A DNA stretch of 64,000 nucleotides, taken from assembly GCA_016882525.1 (NCBI GenBank), contig VGPU01000004.1, forward strand, positions 1 to 64,000. The letters are read 5' to 3'. A program made the translations under genes and the position numbers. Every line of letters begins with the position of its first letter. Positions within the stretch are counted from its first letter, which is position 1. This DNA is from Cyanobacteria bacterium M_surface_10_m2_119 (GTDB lineage Bacteria; Cyanobacteriota; Cyanobacteriia; PCC-6307; Cyanobiaceae). Positions 56,094-64,000 of this stretch are shown here, piece by piece. The notes under the pieces were generated by a model. That model saw nothing but the letters and a program-made list of their open reading frames with translations, was not told the DNA's origin and did no database searches.

Positions 56094-56996
56094 TCAGTCG
56101 AACACCGCCGTCCGGCCCCGGTAGACCATCACCTGGCGGCGCAGGTGCAGGCGCAGGGCCCGGGCCAGGGCCAGACGCTCGCAGTCGCGGCCCTTGCGGA
56201 TCAGGTCGTCCACGTCGTCGCGGTGGCTCACGTGCACGGTGGCCTGCTCGATGATCGGGCCACCGTCGAGTTCCTCGGTCACATAGTGGGCCGTGGCACC
56301 GATCAGCTTCACGCCCCGCTCCCAGGCGCGGTGGTAGGGCTGGGCGCCCTTGAAGGCCGGCAGGAAGGAATGGTGGATGTTGATCACCTGATTCCCCTGC
56401 ATGCCCGCACCGCGGAAGCGGCTGAGGAACTCCGGGCTGAGCACCTGCATGTACTTGGCCAGCACCACCAGCTCGATGCCGTGCTCAGCCAGCAGCGCCA
56501 GTTGCTGCTGCTCCGCCTCCTCCTTGCTGGCCGCGCTCACCGGCACATGCGCAAAGCTGGCCCCGAAGCCTTCGGCCACCGCCCGCAGGTCGGGATGGTT
56601 CGACACCACCAGGGGCACGGTCATCGGCAGCTCGCCGGCGCGGGTGCGCCAGAGCAGGTCCACCAGGCAGTGGTCCTGCTTGCTCACGAAGATCGCCACC
56701 CGCGGCAGCTCATCGGAGAAGTGCACCTGACCCTCCCCCCCCAGGCGCTCGGCCAGGGCCGCCACCGCCGGTGCGATGGCGCTGCGGGGCAGGCCGAAAC
56801 CCTCCAGGGCCCACTCGATGCGGCTGAGAAACAGACCCGCCCCCAGATCCGTGTGGTGATCGGCATGGCGGATGTTGCCGCCGTTGGCCGCCACCCAGCC
56901 GGAGAGCTCGCTCACCAGGGCAGGGCGATCCGGACAGATCACCTGCAGGATCGCCGTGGCCGATCCGGCCTGGGGGGTCGACGGAGAGGGAGACAT
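56094..56996 (-). CDS. purU: Formyltetrahydrofolate deformylase PurU
   Basis: PurU releases formate from 10-formyl-THF to balance one-carbon pools. The 300-residue protein has an N-terminal ACT domain (ILQVICPDRPALVSELSGWV) and a C-terminal formyltransferase-like domain: FVSKQDHCLVDLLWR, NIHHSFLPAFKGAQPYHRAW with its histidine, and GATAHYVTEELDGGPIIEQ with the aspartate. The ATG at 56996 follows an in-frame TTG at 56999. Confidence 0.95.
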   Translation of the reverse strand: MSPSPSTPQAGSATAILQVICPDRPALVSELSGWVAANGGNIRHADHHTDLGAGLFLSRIEWALEGFGLPRSAIAPAVAALAERLGGEGQVHFSDELPRVAIFVSKQDHCLVDLLWRTRAGELPMTVPLVVSNHPDLRAVAEGFGASFAHVPVSAASKEEAEQQQLALLAEHGIELVVLAKYMQVLSPEFLSRFRGAGMQGNQVINIHHSFLPAFKGAQPYHRAWERGVKLIGATAHYVTEELDGGPIIEQATVHVSHRDDVDDLIRKGRDCERLALARALRLHLRRQVMVYRGRTAVFD

Positions 56997-57016
56997 CAAC
57001 GACGGGCCAACACGGC

Positions 57017-57277
57017 CTACATCAGATGCATGCGTAGCACCTCGCGGTTGGCACGGCGCACCCGGGCCCGGATCGTGGTCATGCCCAGGCGCTCGTGGGC
57101 CGCCACCCGGTGACAGCCGTTGAAGCCCCAGAGCTGACCCTCCACCTCCAGCACATCGATGGGCTCCTTCTGGCCCTCGGCGGCGATCGCCTCCATCAGC
57201 CAGGCCACCTTGGCCTCATCCAGGCTGCGCTCCAGGGGGCGACGGATCGCCGCCAGGGGCACCACGGCCTCCCGCAT
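57017..57277 (-). CDS. srx: Sulfiredoxin
   Basis: Sulfiredoxin reduces over-oxidised 2-Cys peroxiredoxins with ATP. The 86-residue protein has the ParB-like fold and the signature GFNGCHRVAAHERLG with its single reactive cysteine. The N-terminal VPLAAIRRPLERSLDEAKV and EPIDVLEVEGQLW fit the family. It lies 20 bases upstream of purU on the same strand. Confidence 0.85.
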   Translation of the reverse strand: MREAVVPLAAIRRPLERSLDEAKVAWLMEAIAAEGQKEPIDVLEVEGQLWGFNGCHRVAAHERLGMTTIRARVRRANREVLRMHLM

Positions 57278-57324
57278 GCTCTCAACTCATAGCGATTCCG
57301 TTTTAGCGCCCATCCGGGGTCGGC

Positions 57325-57350
57325 AGGACTACAGAGCGGTACAGAGCGGG
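57325..57350. repeat. Short tandem repeat before psbQ
   Basis: TACAGAGCGG occurs twice head to tail near 57330-57350, in the 138-base gap between the divergent srx and psbQ genes. It may touch a promoter or be neutral. Confidence 0.5.
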
Positions 57351-57415
57351 CGGCGCCACAGCAGGGGAATCGGGGCCACCGATAAAGTCGCGGCCACGAT
57401 TCCCCCGTGGCGACG

Positions 57416-57907
57416 ATGTCTGCCCCCTTCTCCGCGCTTCAGCAGTTGCTGCGTCGCCTGGCCCTGGTGGCGCTGGCCGGTGTGCTCTGCTTCGGTCTCA
57501 CCGCCTGCGGCGAGGGCAAGGCGAAGGCGCCCACCCTCTCGGCCGATGACATCGCTGCCATCGAGCGCCAGGCCGAAGGCTTCCTCGCCGCCCGCGACCG
57601 CCTGCCCGAGCTCGCCACCCTGGTGAACGAGAAGGACTGGACCTTCACCCGCAACCTGATCCACGGCCCCATGCAGGAAGTGGGCCGGCAGATGCTCTAC
57701 ATCAACCAGCGCCTGCTCCCCGCCGAGCGTCCCGAGGCCACCAAACTGGCCAACCAGCTCAAGGCCGCCCTGGCCCAGCTCGATGAAGCCGCCCGCCTCC
57801 AGGACGGCGAGAAGCTGCGCAAGAGCTACATCGCCGTCGCCAGCGGCTTCGGCAAGTACGCCCAGATCCTGCCCGCCCAGGTGCAGGAAGACCTCAAGCA
57901 GATCTGA
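57416..57907 (+). CDS. psbQ: Photosystem II lipoprotein PsbQ
   Basis: PsbQ stabilises the lumenal side of photosystem II in cyanobacteria. The 163-residue protein has a lipoprotein signal (LALVALAGVLCFGLTACGEG, cysteine in LTAC) and a four-helix mature part: TFTRNLIHGPMQEVGRQMLY, INQRLLPAERPEATKLANQL, KSYIAVASGFGKYAQILP. Start ATG 57416 or GTG 57407. Confidence 0.92.
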   Translation: MSAPFSALQQLLRRLALVALAGVLCFGLTACGEGKAKAPTLSADDIAAIERQAEGFLAARDRLPELATLVNEKDWTFTRNLIHGPMQEVGRQMLYINQRLLPAERPEATKLANQLKAALAQLDEAARLQDGEKLRKSYIAVASGFGKYAQILPAQVQEDLKQI

Positions 57908-57987
57908 TCCGGTCACGGCCGCAGCGCTCCCTGGACTCCCTGAGCCCCACCGGCGCCCATCCGCCCAGTCCCCCCCTCCGCCAGGAG

Positions 57988-59088
57988 GTGGTGGTGGTGG
58001 GGGCGGGCCTGGTGGGGCTTTCGATCGCCTGGTGGCTGCTCCGCCGCGGCCATCAAGTGACCCTGCTCGATCCGAGCATCGACGGCCCGCCGCCCGCCGA
58101 TGGCGGCAGCTGGGCGGCCCTGGGGGTGCTGATGGCCCAGGTGTTCCACCGCTCCAGCGGGCGGGCCTGGCGGCTGCGCCAGCGCAGCCATCAGCTCTGG
58201 GGGTCCTGGATCGCCCAGCTGGCCGCCGAGGGCCTGGAGGTGCCGCGCCGCCAGGGCCTGCTGCTGTTGGCCGCCGATGCGGCGGAGCGGGCCCACCAGG
58301 AACGCCTGGTGGCCAGCCGGCAGGCCCAGGGGATGCCCCTAAGCCTGTGGTCTGACGCCCAGCTCGAGCCGCTGCGCCCCTGGATTCCCGCAGCCGCGAC
58401 CACAGGCCTGCACTCGGCGGCCGACGGCCAGCTCGATCCACCGGCCCTGATGGCTGCCCTGCTCACCAGTGCCCGCCGCCTGGGGCTGCACACCCTGCCG
58501 GAAGCCGCCCTGCGCCTGGAGCGAGGCGGTGGCCACGGCCGCTGGCGGCTGCAGACCAGCACGGGCCGTCGCCTGGAGACCCCCTGGTTGGTGCTGAGCG
58601 CCGGCGTGGCGACCGCCACCCTGCTGGCCAGCGCCGGCCAGCCGCTGGCCCTGGAGCCGGTGCTCGGGCAGGCCCTGGAGCTGGAACTGGCCGAGACCCC
58701 GCCCTGGGTCCAGGCCCCCGGCCCACCGGGCTCCGGCTGGCCGGGGGTCGTGGTGTGGCGTGGCCTCAACCTGGTGCCCCGCCCCGATCTGCCGGGGGGC
58801 CGGCGCTGCTGGCTGGGGGCCACCCTGGAGCCCGGTGCCCGGGCCGATGCCGCGGCCCTCACGCGGTTGCGCCACTGGGGCGAGGGGGGCCCTGCCTGGC
58901 TGGAGCGGGCCCGGGTGGTGCGCCAGTGGCAAGGGCACCGCTGCAAGCCGAGCCAGCAGCCCGCCCCCGTGCTCGAGCAACCCGAAGCGGGCCTGCTCGT
59001 GGCCAGCGGCCACTACCGCAACGGGGTGCTGCTGGCACCGGCCAGCGCGGCCTGGGTGGCGGAGCAGATCGAGGCCAGCCCGGCCTGA
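57988..59088 (+). CDS. FAD-dependent oxidoreductase (DAO superfamily)
   Basis: A 366-residue flavoprotein starting in the dinucleotide fold VVVVGAGLVGLSIAWWLLRR. DGGSWAALGVLMAQVFHRSS is near the flavin, and the C-terminus has ASGHYRNGVLLAPASAAWVA, as in glycine-oxidase-like proteins. It is a paralogue of thiO at 10892 but distinct. The GTG 57988 start sits inside AGGAGG, so the true start may be one of the next GTGs, or upstream, where coding-like sequence lacks a start codon. Substrate unknown. Confidence 0.8.
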   Translation: MVVVGAGLVGLSIAWWLLRRGHQVTLLDPSIDGPPPADGGSWAALGVLMAQVFHRSSGRAWRLRQRSHQLWGSWIAQLAAEGLEVPRRQGLLLLAADAAERAHQERLVASRQAQGMPLSLWSDAQLEPLRPWIPAAATTGLHSAADGQLDPPALMAALLTSARRLGLHTLPEAALRLERGGGHGRWRLQTSTGRRLETPWLVLSAGVATATLLASAGQPLALEPVLGQALELELAETPPWVQAPGPPGSGWPGVVVWRGLNLVPRPDLPGGRRCWLGATLEPGARADAAALTRLRHWGEGGPAWLERARVVRQWQGHRCKPSQQPAPVLEQPEAGLLVASGHYRNGVLLAPASAAWVAEQIEASPA

Positions 59089-59135
59089 TCCCTGCGGAGG
59101 GCGCGGCCGGGTGCGGCCATCCAGCGCCCCGCCAT

Positions 59136-59158
59136 GAAAAAGCCCCCTTGCGGGGGCT
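59136..59158 (-). terminator. Intrinsic terminator after dnaK
   Basis: Read on the minus strand: stem AGCCCCC / GGGGGCT with a GCAA loop, then TTTTT. It lies 46 bases past the dnaK stop, between the convergent dnaK and oxidoreductase genes. Confidence 0.88.
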
Positions 59159-59203
59159 CGACCAGAGGACGGGGTGCGCAGCGGGGCGCCCACCGGCCCG
59201 GGG

Positions 59204-61111
<1,908 letters not shown>

Positions 61112-61196
61112 GACTGTCCTCTGAACTGGAGGCATCCTCAACAGCGGCCCCCGGGTGGGGCTAGGTGTGGTTGCCGAACAGCGCCCGTACCGCCCC

Positions 61197-62099
61197 GTGA
61201 GCCAGGCCCGAGCCATCAGCGGCCACACCGCCCTGCTCGGGGTGCTGGGGGATCCGGTCCGCCACTCGCTCTCGCCGGCGATGCACAACGCCGCCCTGGC
61301 GGAGCTGGGGCTGGACTGGATCTACCTGGCCCTGCCGGCGGCGCCGGCCGAGCTGCCGGGGGTGGTGCGGGCCCTGGAGGCGATGGGCTGCCGCGGCCTG
61401 AACGTCACCATCCCGCACAAACAGGCCGTGGCGGCCCTCTGCCGCGAGCGCACACCGCTGGCCGAGCGGATCGGTGCGGTGAACACGCTGGTGCCGCTGG
61501 CCGAGGGCGGCTGGCTGGGCACCAACACCGATGTGGAGGGCTTCTGCGCACCCCTGCGTCGCGGCGGAGCCACCTGGGGCGGCAAGCAGGCGGTGGTGCT
61601 GGGCTGCGGCGGCAGCGCCCGCGCCGTGGTGGCCGGCCTGGTGGAACTGGGTTTCGGCAGCATCCAGCTGGCGGGCCGCAGAAGCGAGGCGTTGCAGGCC
61701 TTTCTGCAGGACTGCCAGGCCTGGGCCCCCCAGCTGCAGGCGCTGTCCTGGGCCAGCGACAGCCCCGAGCTCGCGCAGGCCCTGGCGGCGGCGGATCTGG
61801 TGGTGAACACCACCCCGGTGGGCATGGCCTCCGCCAGCCAGCCTGACGCCGCTCTGGCCTGCCCCCTGGCGGAGGCGGAACTGGCGGCCCTGCAGCCGGG
61901 GTGCTGCGTCTACGACATCATCTACACCCCACGGCCCACGGCCCTGCTGAAACGCGCCAGCGCCCTCGGCTGCCGCAGCCTCGATGGCCTGGAGATGCTG
62001 GTGGAGCAGGGAGCCGCCACCCTGCGGCTCTGGAGCGGCCGCAACGATGTGCCGGTGGAGGTGATGCGTGCCGCGGCCGAGGCGGCCCTGGCGGCCTGA
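61197..62099 (+). CDS. aroE: Shikimate dehydrogenase
   Basis: AroE reduces 3-dehydroshikimate with NADPH in the aromatic pathway. The 300-residue protein has [35 protein letters not shown] with the catalytic lysine, [15 protein letters not shown], and the NADP fold [37 protein letters not shown] is the family block. The GTG at 61197 is taken as start; an upstream GTG at 61155 would add a non-conserved leader. It diverges from dnaK with about 85 bases between. Confidence 0.95.
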   Translation: MSQARAISGHTALLGVLGDPVRHSLSPAMHNAALAELGLDWIYLALPAAPAELPGVVRALEAMGCRGLNVTIPHKQAVAALCRERTPLAERIGAVNTLVPLAEGGWLGTNTDVEGFCAPLRRGGATWGGKQAVVLGCGGSARAVVAGLVELGFGSIQLAGRRSEALQAFLQDCQAWAPQLQALSWASDSPELAQALAAADLVVNTTPVGMASASQPDAALACPLAEAELAALQPGCCVYDIIYTPRPTALLKRASALGCRSLDGLEMLVEQGAATLRLWSGRNDVPVEVMRAAAEAALAA

Positions 62100-62140
62100 G
62101 GATCCGGCCTGACTAGCGTTGGCGGCGAGATCCACCGACC

Positions 62141-62617
62141 ATGCCTGCGATGAAAGGCCCCCCGATCTGGCAGCGCCTGCTGGCGGCCCTCGCCTACCTC
62201 CTGCCCTGGAGCGATGCCCTGCCCTTCGGCCAGGGGCTGTTCGGCCTGTTCCCGGCGTTGCAGTGGCTCAGCCTGCCGGCCCTGCCCCTGATGCTCCTGC
62301 AGCAGGCGGTGCCCTTCGGTGGCTTCGTGCTCTTCCTGGTGCTGTTCCTGGCGGTGGTGCGCAACGGCCGGGTGCCCTACCTGATCCGCTTCAACGTGCT
62401 GCAGGCGATCCTGATCGACATCCTGCTGATCCTCATTTCACTGGTGTTCAGCGTGCTGCTCGCCCCCCTGGGGGCCGGCTTTGCCCTGCGCACCCTCAGC
62501 AACACGGTGTTCCTCGGGGCGCTGCTGCTAGTGGCCTTCGCGGTGGTGCAGAGCCTGCGGGGCCAGGAGGCGGAGGTGCCCAGCCTGTCGGAAGCCGTGC
62601 GCATGCAGCTCTACTGA
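62141..62617 (+). CDS. Tic20-like membrane protein
   Basis: A 158-residue four-helix membrane protein of the Tic20/YmF family: LLAALAYLLPWSDALPFGQG, VPFGGFVLFLVLFLAVV, RNGRVPYLIRFNVLQAILID and ILLILISLVFSVLLAPLGAG. In plants Tic20 is a plastid import channel; the cyanobacterial role is not known. It lies 41 bases after aroE. Confidence 0.87.
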   Translation: MPAMKGPPIWQRLLAALAYLLPWSDALPFGQGLFGLFPALQWLSLPALPLMLLQQAVPFGGFVLFLVLFLAVVRNGRVPYLIRFNVLQAILIDILLILISLVFSVLLAPLGAGFALRTLSNTVFLGALLLVAFAVVQSLRGQEAEVPSLSEAVRMQLY

Positions 62618-62731
62618 TGGGGCTCGACCCTGCTGCGATAGGTTGGCAGATCCGTCGCTGGTGAGCTGCAGCAGCCCACTGGCCAACGCCCTCATTCCTG
62701 CCGCACGGGCGGCTTTCCCAGACAGGCGACC

Positions 62732-63094
62732 ATGACGCAGCCCTATTACGAGACCATGTACATCCTTCGTCCGGACATCCCGGAGGAAGAGGTGGAGACC
62801 CATGTGGCCAAGTACCGCGACATCGTGGTGGAAGCCGGTGGGGAGGTGCTCGACTGTCAGATGCGGGGCAAGCGTCGCCTGGCTTACACCATCGCCAAGC
62901 ACCGCGAAGGCATCTACGTGCAGCTCAACCACAACGGTGACGGCCAGCAGGTGGCTCCCCTGGAGCGTGCCATGCGCCTCTCGGAAGACGTGATCCGCTA
63001 TCTCACGGTGAAGCAGGACGGTCCGATGCCGGCCCCCCGCACCCTGCCCTCCTCGATGCCCGAGGTGAACGCCGCCGAACCGGCCACCGTCTGA
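62732..63094 (+). CDS. rpsF: 30S ribosomal protein S6
   Basis: S6 binds 16S rRNA with S18. The 120-residue protein shows [20 protein letters not shown], the [20 protein letters not shown] block and [12 protein letters not shown] short Ala/Pro-rich tail follows, as in cyanobacteria. A terminator lies just after the gene. Confidence 0.97.
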   Translation: MTQPYYETMYILRPDIPEEEVETHVAKYRDIVVEAGGEVLDCQMRGKRRLAYTIAKHREGIYVQLNHNGDGQQVAPLERAMRLSEDVIRYLTVKQDGPMPAPRTLPSSMPEVNAAEPATV

Positions 63095-63130
63095 GTTCCC
63101 ATCCGGCGGAGCAGACGCCAGTGACTGCAG

Positions 63131-63156
63131 CGGGGGCCTGAGGGTCCCCGTTTTTT
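63131..63156 (+). terminator. Intrinsic terminator after rpsF
   Basis: Stem CGGGGGCC / GGGTCCCCG (eight base pairs including one G-T) with a short TGAG loop, followed by six T (63151-63156). It lies 37 bases after the rpsF stop. Confidence 0.85.
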
Positions 63157-63216
63157 GTGCTGGCCGCCGCTCCCGCCAACTTGCTTTGCCGGGAGCCTGG
63201 GCGTAGGGTCCTCCCC

Positions 63217-63618
63217 ATGCAGCAGGAACCCTCCCCGCCCAGCGCCATCCCGGCCGACCGGATTCCGCCCCCGCCTCCCTGGCAGCCCGCTGCCGCGGAG
63301 GAGGCTTCGGTGCTGGCAGCTCATCAAGAGGCATGGCAGCGCGACTCCCTGCAGAAGGAGCTGGCGGCCACGCGCGATGAGCTGGAGGCCATGCGCGCCC
63401 TGCTCGACGAATTGCCCGCCATCTTCGAGAGCCGTTTCGCCAGCCGGATGGAACCGCTGCTGGCCCAGAAACAGCGGCTGCTGCTGGAGACCGATCAACT
63501 ACGCCAGCACTTGCTGAGCCTGCAGCCAGCCGGCAACCCCGGCAGTTTTCCGGCACTCCTGCCCGGCCGCCCCGTTCCCCAGGGCCAGGCCGGGGATGGG
63601 CCCAGGCAGGCGGCCTGA
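63217..63618 (+). CDS. Hypothetical coiled-coil protein
   Basis: A 133-residue protein with a proline-rich front (AIPADRIPPPPPWQPAAAEE) and a long helical, probably coiled-coil middle (QKELAATRDELEAMRALLDE, MEPLLAQKQRLLLETDQLRQ), ending in a proline/glycine tail. No membrane part or family is recognised; similar short proteins occur in picocyanobacteria. The ATG at 63217 is chosen, since upstream in-frame sequence overlaps the terminator. Confidence 0.65.
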   Translation: MQQEPSPPSAIPADRIPPPPPWQPAAAEEASVLAAHQEAWQRDSLQKELAATRDELEAMRALLDELPAIFESRFASRMEPLLAQKQRLLLETDQLRQHLLSLQPAGNPGSFPALLPGRPVPQGQAGDGPRQAA

Positions 63619-63624
63619 GCCGGC

Positions 63625-64000
63625 TCAGAGGCGGCGGTTGGCCCAGAGGCGGGTGGGCAGACCCCACACGTAGATGAAGCCCTCGGCGGCGCGGTGATCG
63701 AACTGGTCGCCGGCGTCGTAGGTGGCCATGGTGGGCACGTAGAGGCTGTCGGTGCTGCTGCTGCGGCCCACCACGGTGGCGTTGCCCTTGTGCAGCTTCA
63801 CCTTCACCGAGCCGTTCACCGCGGTCTGGGTGCGCTCAATGAAGCCATCGAGGGCATCCTTGAGCGGGCCATACCAGAGACCCTGGTACACCAGATCGGC
63901 CCACTGCTGCTCCAGCTGGCGCTTGCTGCGCAGCACATCGGCCGCCAAGGTGAGGCTCTCGAGCTCCTGATGGGCCTTGATCAGCAGCAGCAGACCGGGG
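63625..64000 (-). CDS. argG: Argininosuccinate synthase, C-terminal part (cut by window edge)
   Basis: The last 124 codons of ArgG, which joins citrulline and aspartate in arginine synthesis. Seen: [60 protein letters not shown] and the end [17 protein letters not shown]. The N-terminal three quarters lie outside the window. Confidence 0.95.
   Translation of the reverse strand, partial: PGLLLLIKAHQELESLTLAADVLRSKRQLEQQWADLVYQGLWYGPLKDALDGFIERTQTAVNGSVKVKLHKGNATVVGRSSSTDSLYVPTMATYDAGDQFDHRAAEGFIYVWGLPTRLWANRRL

Overview
The window looks like chromosome of a GC-rich picocyanobacterium of the Cyanobium/Synechococcus type. Three things point there. The photosynthesis-linked genes are cyanobacterial: a PsbQ lipoprotein, the Flv3/Flv1 flavodiiron pair, sulfiredoxin and a Tic20-like protein. 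The gene order desaturase-rplI-dnaB is typical of the group. Core metabolism is of the same kind (argJ, coaE, gatB, speA, gcvP/gcvH, ndk, alaS, purU, dnaK, aroE, rpsF, argG). Genes lie close together on both strands and coding GC is high by eye. AT-richer stretches occur only at the far left edge (1-124) and around 35250-36130.

Layout. 1-1437: AT-rich edge, a serine recombinase, a divergent nuclease-like gene and short TTTGACACC repeats, looking like the end of a mobile segment beside argJ. 1438-12028: argJ, an SPFH/zinc-ribbon pair, a membrane 4Fe-4S gene and a cyclic-nucleotide-binding gene that share one reading frame split by a TAG codon, an MpaB-like oxygenase fused to CoaE, gatB, a WYL/TerB-like gene and thiO. 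12037-25428: a signalling region with three FecR plus CHASE2-cyclase pairs, interrupted by ndk, speA and a DUF3307 gene, ending with a SIMPL protein and a divergent MscS channel with a cyclic-nucleotide-binding domain. 25400-35243: alaS, a sulfotransferase-like gene, then a tight operon with a SNF2 helicase, a ceramidase-like membrane protein, a SWIM protein and a MEKHLA protein. 35335-49000: a decayed HTH regulator, flv3-flv1, gcvH-gcvP, a PLP lyase-like gene, two delta-9-type desaturases, rplI. 48878-56077: dnaB, then a rearranged block with two near-identical radical SAM genes, a remnant and an intact copy of a small lipoprotein gene, and head-to-head fragments of an O-antigen ligase and of acnB. 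56094-64000: ordinary core genes ending in a cut argG.

How the genes may work together. The most distinctive content is the cyclic-nucleotide cluster. Each FecR gene sits directly upstream of a CHASE2/class III cyclase gene on the same strand. Two proteins with cyclic-nucleotide-binding folds attached to membrane modules (an MscS-type channel and a 4Fe-4S ferredoxin-like membrane protein) flank the set. I infer that FecR and CHASE2 form an extracytoplasmic sensing unit, the cyclase makes cAMP, and the two membrane proteins are candidate effectors. One of the three pairs (12037-14711) appears dead: an early stop codon and a C-terminal frame slip in FecR, and a 9-C homopolymer frameshift in its cyclase.

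Several genes are broken by single-base changes or sharp truncation. Some of these could be assembly or sequencing errors rather than biology, and this is stated where it applies. Functions are assigned from motifs read by eye; no database search was run.
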